NCBI RefSeq assembly: GCF_000264995.1
Contig: NW_006767433.1
Location: 3,289,521-3,353,520, forward strand
Reading direction: 5' to 3'
From: Punctularia strigosozonata HHB-11173 SS5
Lineage: Eukaryota; Basidiomycota; Agaricomycetes; Corticiales; Punctulariaceae
DNA: 64,000 nt
Positions 58,005 through 64,000 of the stretch are shown one piece after another (the first letter of the stretch is position 1; every line of letters starts with the position of its first letter). The position numbers were made by a program, and so were the translations under genes. Below the pieces are notes generated by a model. That model was not told the DNA's origin, searched no databases, and saw only the letters and a program-made list of their open reading frames with translations.

Positions 58005-58631
58005 CTTAAGCCTCTTCAGAAGACACGACGGTGTTTATGCAGTCAGAGCGTACGCCCTCCGCCTCGACGACCTGAGGTCCGATATTGCAGGTTGGGGCGG
58101 GCTGTGCAGCAGTCCGAAGGCTTGTACGAGCGATGTCGATGACGTCCGGACGAATGCTGGACCACAACGGGCCCCCAGCGACGCGCTTGAGCGAAAGAGG
58201 CTGCTTGGGCAGAGGAGCACAGTCTGCGGACTGATGTACCGGCTCAGTAGTGCAGCCAATCAGTGAAGCGGCCGGGTTGATTTAAAGCTATGGCAGGAAA
58301 GTAAAGTGAGTATGAGAAAGATGACCGGGCCATGCCTTGTCTCAGCCCGAATCGGAATGCTTCTGACGGATCTCTGACGCCGCCTCTTCGGCCCATCGTC
58401 CACGCGGTGTCCTCAGCAATGACCATCCTGCACACACGGTCCTCAACGCGGCTGGGCTAGTCATACTCATAGTCAGGCTGGCACATATGTGACTCGCCGC
58501 TCGCGGGCCCTTGATACCGCTATAATATCTGATGCCGGTCAACGTTAACACATGAGTTCACATAACGAGGACCACTCGCATTGTCAACGTTCACAGACCA
58601 CACCACTGCTTCCTCCGTTTTGTCAATCACC
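58005..58631. other. divergent intergenic region (RhoGEF / kinesin)
   Basis: About 630 bp between divergent starts. Both promoters should lie here. Open frames on both strands up to about 58435 lack motifs and are not called. Confidence 0.4.
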
Positions 58632-60575
58632 ATGGCCTTCGTGAAGCGTTCCCAGCTCGACTACATCCTCCAAAACAGGTCGCTCATCGCAGCGCATATG
58701 GAGAAGCACCAAACTCTCTGGCAGACGAGAGATAACGAGGGGGAGCCAAGCACCCGGTCAAATATACGCGTCTATGTTCGCGTGCGGCCTCTCTTAGCTC
58801 ACGACATCGACAAAGGATGTTTCTCGCTGGCCGCTGTGCAGCCTCCGCAGACCATCCACTTTACCCACCCTACACTAACTTGGAACGGGGGTCGATTCGG
58901 CACCAATACGTACGAAGCCGACCGCGTCTTCTCTTCCGACGATAGCAATGACGCGGTGTGGAATGGGCTCGACCTGAACGCGGTCATCAAGGACTCCTTT
59001 GCAATGGGCGGGAAGGAGACTTATGTTCTTGCCTACGGGCAAACAGGGTGCGGAAAGACTTTCACCTGCACAGCGTACGTGTTTCGTACATTTTAGTAGC
59101 CCCGATCATAGCAATAATCGGAGGTTCACAGAGTCGAGGGTAAGGTCGTCGCACCATATGCGTGCGTTGCCACTCACCATCTTCTCTAGAGAAAATCACA
59201 GACGCCCTCTTTCCTGCAGGGAAGTCGGAAACTGTCAAGATAATGATCTCTGCCTTCGAAATTCGGGGACAGAACTCCTATGATTTACTCTCCGAACCAG
59301 CATTCGCCCCCGTGAGGATCGTTAGCGCCAGAACGTCCGATGTGCCGTACCCTGGTCTCACTGAGCACTCTGCCAACTCCACCGAAGAGCTTGCCGACCT
59401 GGTCAAGGCTGCCGGCACTCTCAGAACGACTCGGAGTACGATGAAGAACGACACTAGTAGTCGGTGAGCTCCGATGTCGTCTGCAGCAAGTGAATGTCGT
59501 ACTGAGGCTCATGCAGTTCTGGCGCTATGTAGCTCGCATTCTATCATGCGCTTCCGGATCATGCATGACGATGGCCAATCTTCCAGCATAGTGGTTACTG
59601 ACCTTGCAGGTACTCCGAAAGCTGGACTATGGTCGCGATGATCCACCCAAGACGTGTTTAGGTTCGGAGCGTGGAAGCACACAAAGCCAAAACTCGGACC
59701 CCGAACGCGTCAAAGAGGCTATCGAGATCAACAAGTCACTCTCTGCACTGAAAGACTGCATCCGTGCTCGCATATCTCCGTCAAGCTCTCGCGTACCATG
59801 GCGCGAAAGCAAGCTCACTATGGTATTACAACGTGCATTCGAGAGTTCCCAACCGACCGGGCCATGTAACCAAAACGCCCACTTATACGTTCTTGCGTGC
59901 GTGAGCCCGAGCGCAGCCGACTGTGAGGACACAGTCAACACGCTGAACTACGTCACCCCATTCCGAGTGTGTAACTCTCAATTTCACTTACTACTATCAC
60001 TAATCGAGTTCAGCTGAGCGGAAAGGACGCTTTGGAGGCAGCTATAACTTCCAAGAGCTTGGGCGTCGCCATCTTGGACGATCCTCGAGCATGGGACCAT
60101 GAAACCAGCAAGGTGCGCACCTATCCCTCGCAAAGCTCCTTTGGCTGATACCGACCTTTTCAAGGCATGGATCACCCGCAATCTGCCCAAGTTTGCCCCT
60201 GTTCTGCCAAGGATACTTTCGCCGAAGGACACGTTACTGACTCTGAACGACATGTCCGCTGCAGAGCTATCAACGAGGATATCTATTCCGGAGAAACCGG
60301 GATCCGTCGAAGCCCGGGTTGTTTCACAAGCGAAGGCTATCGTGCCGAGCTATCAGACCGAGCTACAGCGATTATTGGCGAATGCGGTGTCCTCGACCTT
60401 GTCAGCAGGGTCTAAAGGCCAGAAGGCCAGTATCCGGGTTCTCGGAAGCACCGGTCATGACGCTCGAGAGAGAGCGCTGAAAGCGATCGATGGTCGGGAT
60501 CCAAATGCAAGAGAGACCGGTTTGGTTACGAGGATTGATATGAATGGGACTGTTTCGTCCAAAAAGCCGATTTAG
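58632..60575 (+). CDS. short kinesin-like motor protein
   Basis: ATP-driven microtubule motor or depolymerase. The ATG at 58632 opens MAFVKRSQLDYILQNRS. The motor starts IRVYVRVRPLLAHD. The P-loop is GQTGCGKTFT (near 59036). Switch I SSRSHSIMRF is rebuilt across intron 59464-59532, and switch II DLAGSERG across intron 59610-59661. INKSLSALKDCIRA, PWRESKLTMVLQRAF and CEDTVNTLNYV complete the motor. Another intron after WDHETSK leads to AWITRNLPKFAPVLPRILSP, a short helical SAM-like stretch, then a tail ending SSKKPI. The whole protein is only about 500 residues, with no long coiled coil. Short motors with a SAM-like part recall kinesin-13/KIF24 relatives; class assignment is inference. Confidence 0.88.
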
Positions 60576-60688
60576 TGGTTCATTCGAAGGCTGTGTTGCA
60601 GGTAGATCGGATCGGGAGGCTGTTAGATAATAGATTACAACAAAGCCTCTTTCCACTCTCTTGACGAGGACTTGCTTCTGCTCGAGCT

Positions 60689-61006
60689 ATGGCTGCGATC
60701 ACGATTAGCTACGTCCTGCATCCACCCACAGACAGCAAATCACTACCTGCCGACTCTGGTCGTTCCGAACAAAGCTCGGATTATCCTTCGGGGCTCACGG
60801 CGTCCAGAGCCTATTCCTTTCCCGTGGTGATCGCAGCGTCATCAAACAATACAACTGCTTACTATTCCTCTCTGCGGCAAACACTGCTGGAGGCGAAAAA
60901 CATCGCTGGGAAGGAGCTGACAGAGTGGAAGGATGTGGTAGGGAACAGGGAACTATGGAGGGCTGCTGCTGATGACGAAGATGACGACGAGGAGGAAAGC
61001 TCGTAG
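60689..61006 (+). CDS. GON7: GON7-like subunit of EKC/KEOPS complex (probable)
   Basis: A single uninterrupted frame of 105 residues, 113 bp downstream of the kinesin stop. It has MAAITISYVLHPP at the start, a Ser-rich middle, then YYSSLRQTLLEAKNIAGKEL and TEWKDVVGNRELW, ending in an acidic tail (DDEDDDEEESS). A helical LRxxLxxA element next to a Thr/Leu-rich helix and an acidic end is the pattern of fungal Gon7, the smallest subunit of the complex that makes t6A in tRNA. The similarity is short, so this is probable rather than certain. Confidence 0.55.
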   Translation: MAAITISYVLHPPTDSKSLPADSGRSEQSSDYPSGLTASRAYSFPVVIAASSNNTTAYYSSLRQTLLEAKNIAGKELTEWKDVVGNRELWRAAADDEDDDEEESS

Positions 61007-61372
61007 ACCATGAAATTGTAGGTATGGTGTCGCATGCGCATCTTGGTAGCGATAGATGGCTAACGCGGCTGCGACGTCCGTCTAGGTTGTGCTACGAAAA
61101 CCTGAGTTCCGAAATCGCCTACTGTGTACTATGCTCAACCCTCCGGTTCGGCGTGACTATAACAGTGGTGTATACGTTCCTCGAACGGAACACGCATGTC
61201 CGCTTTGTATGTTCAAGTAGGGATGTATACTTGATGTGTACGTATGCACAAGATCATCGGTTGCGTATATCGAAGTGTGGCAATCAGGTACCATGTTACA
61301 GCTGTTCCGGACGATAATCAGAAAGTCGCGTCGTTCTTTTCGCGACGCGGCGACGATTGCGGCGGCAACGTA

Positions 61373-61396
61373 CTGTAGTTTTACGACCTTATGTTC
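61373..61396 (+). repeat. left terminal inverted repeat of MITE
   Basis: 24 bp, exact reverse complement of 61616-61639. Confidence 0.85.
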
Positions 61397-61615
61397 GTCC
61401 CCTGTCCCCATGGCTTCATGAACTGAACCTAAAATGACAAGTTGTCCCCTGTCCCCTCACCTGCCGGACGTCCGTAACTAAGTGTGGGAAAATAATGCTT
61501 TGACTGTGGAAAACACAAATGTGATGTATATCACTTCAGGACCAACGGGCCGGGTCAAAATGAACTTCCCACGGATAGTTGAACTAACGTGTCCCTGTCC
61601 CCCTTCTACAAACCT

Positions 61616-61639
61616 GAACATAAGGTCGTAAAACTACAG
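61616..61639 (-). repeat. right terminal inverted repeat of MITE
   Basis: 24 bp, exact reverse complement of 61373-61396. Confidence 0.85.
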
Positions 61640-61863
61640 TACTGTAAGGTGAACGGAGTGGGACCGGCGCTTGGCGCCCCGCCTCCGACCCGCCTCATCA
61701 CGTGACTGACCTCTGTTCGGCCTTGCGACCTGTGGAATTATTCAATGGCAATGCAGCAAGTGGCGGCAGCCACGAGCCCTTTCTCCACCCTTGACTCGCT
61801 GACACGATGTTGTCCTGGGTGAGAAACGCACGAGCCCGTACGGGCAGGTCCGACCGTGTAACC

Positions 61864-63657
61864 ATGCCATTCCCCGTTTACTATGACCGATCCAAGACTC
61901 ATCGACGGCCCAGTCTGCCAAAACGCTACTACCGCTACGTCGGCGCAGCACTGATCGCCGCTGGACTTCTCTGGTTTTACCTCGTCCGGTCTGTGCTCTC
62001 TGATGGACAAATATCCGTTGCGGCTGCAGAAAGAGCTGGAAGGCCACCGCCATTATACCTGGATTACCACCAGAGGGAATTGCAACTTCCCCAACATAGT
62101 CAGGACCTGCCCCCTCCCGACGACAAGGATAGAAAGTACTTCTATAATGCGAACCATGCGCACGGTGAGTTCTCTCTCTCCTCAGCATCTACGTGTGCCG
62201 CGCGTCGCCTCGCAATCACCCCGTCCCCATTCCTCTTAGTCTCTGATACGCCGAGGATCATTGGCACATGATGGTTGGTTTTCGAGAACCCAAGTGCCCT
62301 CAGCCAAGGTCGATTACGATGCAACTAGCCTTATTAATCGCATCCATTAGGCAGTGGCTGGGGAAACATCCTGCAAGAGATGTTCATGACGACCTACCTC
62401 GCGTACTCCGCCCAAAGATCGTACGTACGTTTTTGAATTCGTGGCCAGGTTATATGATCTCATCGCTCTGACAAAGCTTCGTGTTCACAAATTATACCTG
62501 GAACAAGGACGGGTCCGCTTACTCTACCTTCGACAACGGGAGGAAAATTCCCTCTCAGATCCCGTTGAGCGCCCTCATCACTGGACCGATGGTGGGAGGG
62601 CCCATGCCTATCGGATCGAACGCGCCTCGGTTCGTGAAGAAAGAATGGTTTGACAAGGTTTGCCCCAAGGCTGAGCGTACCATCATCCGGACTGAGGACG
62701 TGACCAACGGACTGTCCGATGCCTCAGGCCAAGAAACCCTTGAGGCCTGGGTGAAGAAACTCGACTCATTGCCGGATAGATGCATAGAGATCGCTGAGGA
62801 TTCCATACAAGTCTTCTCCATATGGTTCGTTGTCCGCTGCTGCTATCGGCAAGCTATCTCACGTTCTGCAGGTTGTTCGGCTCCCCGCGCATCCTCGATA
62901 TTTTCCCGGGTCTCTCCAAATCTCCCATAATGGCCAACTTCGGGTGGTCATCCCTGATCACCTCTATCTATGCCAACAACCGCCAACTCTTTGAACCTAA
63001 TACGGAGCAGCGTGTGCTATCCTGGTTCGGTTCTGCCTCATCGGCAGCGAACGTTGATCAGAAAGCGATGATCCCCGGCCTTCTCGTCCTTCACATCCGG
63101 CGTGGCGACTTCGAGGGTCATTGCCGTAACCTCGCCGTATGGAATTCGGGGTTCAATGGGTTCAACTCCTTCCCTGAGTTACCGGATCACTTTACTCCTG
63201 CCCCTTGGCATGAGTGGTCTGAGACAAGGCCCGAACACTACGATCTGTTCCTACCCCATTGTTTCCCAAGCATCGACGAAATCGTGGAGAAAGTGCAGCA
63301 CATCCGGAAGACCTCGGCGGGCAAGGGTCTGCGGAACGTCTTCATTATGACCAACGGTGCTACGGAGTGGGTTGCGGAATTGAAGCAGGCAATGCGATTG
63401 GCAGCGCCCTGGGAAAAGATCGCGAGTAGCCGGGATATGGAGTTGACCTGGGAGCAAAAGTTTGTCGCGCAGGCCGCGGACATGCTCATTGGCCAGAAGG
63501 CACAGGTGTTCGTTGGGAACGGGGTGCGTGCCTATCCTCTCCGTACAATGCAGTTTGCCTCCTGATCAACCCATCCTAGTTCTCAAGCCTTACTTCCAAT
63601 ATTGTCATGCTGCGAATGGCCCATGGTTTTGCTCCTGAGAGCACTCGGTTGTGGTAG
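61864..63657 (+). CDS. O-fucosyltransferase-like type II membrane protein
   Basis: Golgi-type glycosyltransferase candidate of the GDP-fucose O-fucosyltransferase-like group common in mushrooms. The start is MPFPVYYDRSKTHRRPS at 61864 (an in-frame ATG at 61807 is possible). A signal-anchor helix YVGAALIAAGLLWFYLV follows, then a Pro-rich stem. Next are GSGWGNILQEMFMTTYLAY (near 62350), TNYTWNKDGSAYSTFDN and GPMVGGPMPIGSNAPR. The donor-binding signature LVLHIRRGDFEGHCRN lies at 63085-63130. The final intron (63524-63579, GTGCGT...CCTAG) joins VFVGNG to FSSLTSNIVMLRMAHG, so the true stop is the TAG at 63655-63657. Without that intron the frame would end early at MQFAS. Acceptor and donor specificity are unproven. 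Confidence 0.85.
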
Positions 63658-64000
63658 CATATATGCTTACCAAGCTCATGACCGGCCCACACCTCTTTAG
63701 TTTAGATCAAGTATATTCATGATGACAGACACGTTAGTACTGAGCAGTTGACGATAATAGTACCATTTTCCTCGCATGCATCTTGCGCCCCTCGCCTTCA
63801 TAGTGACAATAAGCGCTGCTAGCTTATCCTGCGGGGCACGCGCGCAGTACTATCCATCTGTCCCTTCAACACAGCCATGAAGCCCACTCAGCACCTTCCG
63901 GCTGGCGAGCAGCGCTTGAGAAGATGTGTAGCAACACATTCACTGCTCGTAAGTGAAAGTCGCCGGACTGCGCTTTCCAGCAACCAGCGGCAAGCCTTAG
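63658..64000. other. right-edge intergenic region
   Basis: The 343 bases after the fucosyltransferase-like gene hold no firm feature. An ATG at 63876 opens a frame (MKPTQHLPAGEQ) that runs to the window edge and meets a good donor (GTAAGT, near 63951). It could be the first exon of a plus-strand gene lying beyond the window, but I cannot support it further. Confidence 0.3.

Larger units (their letters stand above)
61373..61639. mobile_element. MITE with 24-bp perfect terminal inverted repeats and TA target duplication
   Basis: Non-coding 267-bp element. Its left end (from 61373, ctgtagttttacgacctta...) and right end (...taaggtcgtaaaactacag, to 61639) are perfect inverted repeats of 24 bp. 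Each is flanked by TA (61371-61372 and 61640-61641), as expected for Tc1/mariner-type insertion. The inside carries repeated gtcccctgtccc blocks near 61397, 61443 and 61591. There is no transposase, so movement would need an autonomous copy elsewhere. The surrounding gap 61007-61863 otherwise shows nothing coding. Confidence 0.8.

Overview
The window looks like nuclear DNA of a basidiomycete fungus, most likely a mushroom-forming agaricomycete. Genes are closely packed on both strands. Almost every gene is cut by many short (about 50-70 nt) GT-AG introns, and the families are typical of such fungi: an F-box family with internal Cys pairs, MARVEL proteins, fungal O-fucosyltransferase-like proteins, a class IV chitin synthase and an RNAi-type RNA polymerase. 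I recognise about 26 protein genes. I found no rRNA, tRNA, CRISPR array or virus-like element.

Layout. 0-10 kb: the 3' part of a GH3 beta-glucosidase, a class IV chitin synthase (minus), and a small ER/secretory-type membrane protein (minus). 10-22 kb: a TPR-like protein of unknown role, a CRAL-TRIO/Sec14 lipid-transfer protein, a long disordered Ser/Pro-rich protein (minus) and an F-box protein. 22-33 kb: RNA-dependent RNA polymerase (minus), malic enzyme (minus), a LysM membrane protein, a histone-deacetylase-family enzyme (minus) and a U1A/U2B''-like snRNP protein. 33-45 kb: Raptor/KOG1 of TORC1 (minus) divergent from dynactin p150, an RCC1-repeat protein, and a PNPO-like flavoprotein (minus). 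45-52 kb: a three-enzyme RNA-repair protein (phosphatase, kinase, RNA ligase), adenosine kinase, a C2H2 zinc-finger protein (minus) and a MARVEL protein. 53-64 kb: ribosomal proteins uS4/RPS9 and eL21/RPL21 as a divergent pair, a RhoGEF-PH-FYVE protein (minus), a short kinesin, a GON7-like KEOPS subunit, a 267-bp MITE and an O-fucosyltransferase-like membrane protein.

The genes do not form one pathway or a biosynthetic cluster; this is mostly conserved housekeeping sequence. Two loci stand out. (1) At 45672-48353 a single polypeptide carries a Cys-phosphatase, a P-loop polynucleotide-kinase-like domain and an ATP-dependent RNA ligase. That is a self-contained RNA end-healing and sealing enzyme, but the ligase region holds an in-frame TGA where an Arg codon (CGA) would be expected. 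(2) In the RNA-dependent RNA polymerase the catalytic DxDGD motif is built across a 12-nt micro-exon (23088-23099) with two competing donors upstream, so splicing could in principle switch the enzyme on or off. A likely GC-AG intron in the Sec14-like gene and a TIR-bearing MITE are smaller points of interest.

Gene ends and introns were placed by eye from reading frame, splice signals and family motifs. Where exact joints are given I checked the phase; elsewhere limits are approximate.
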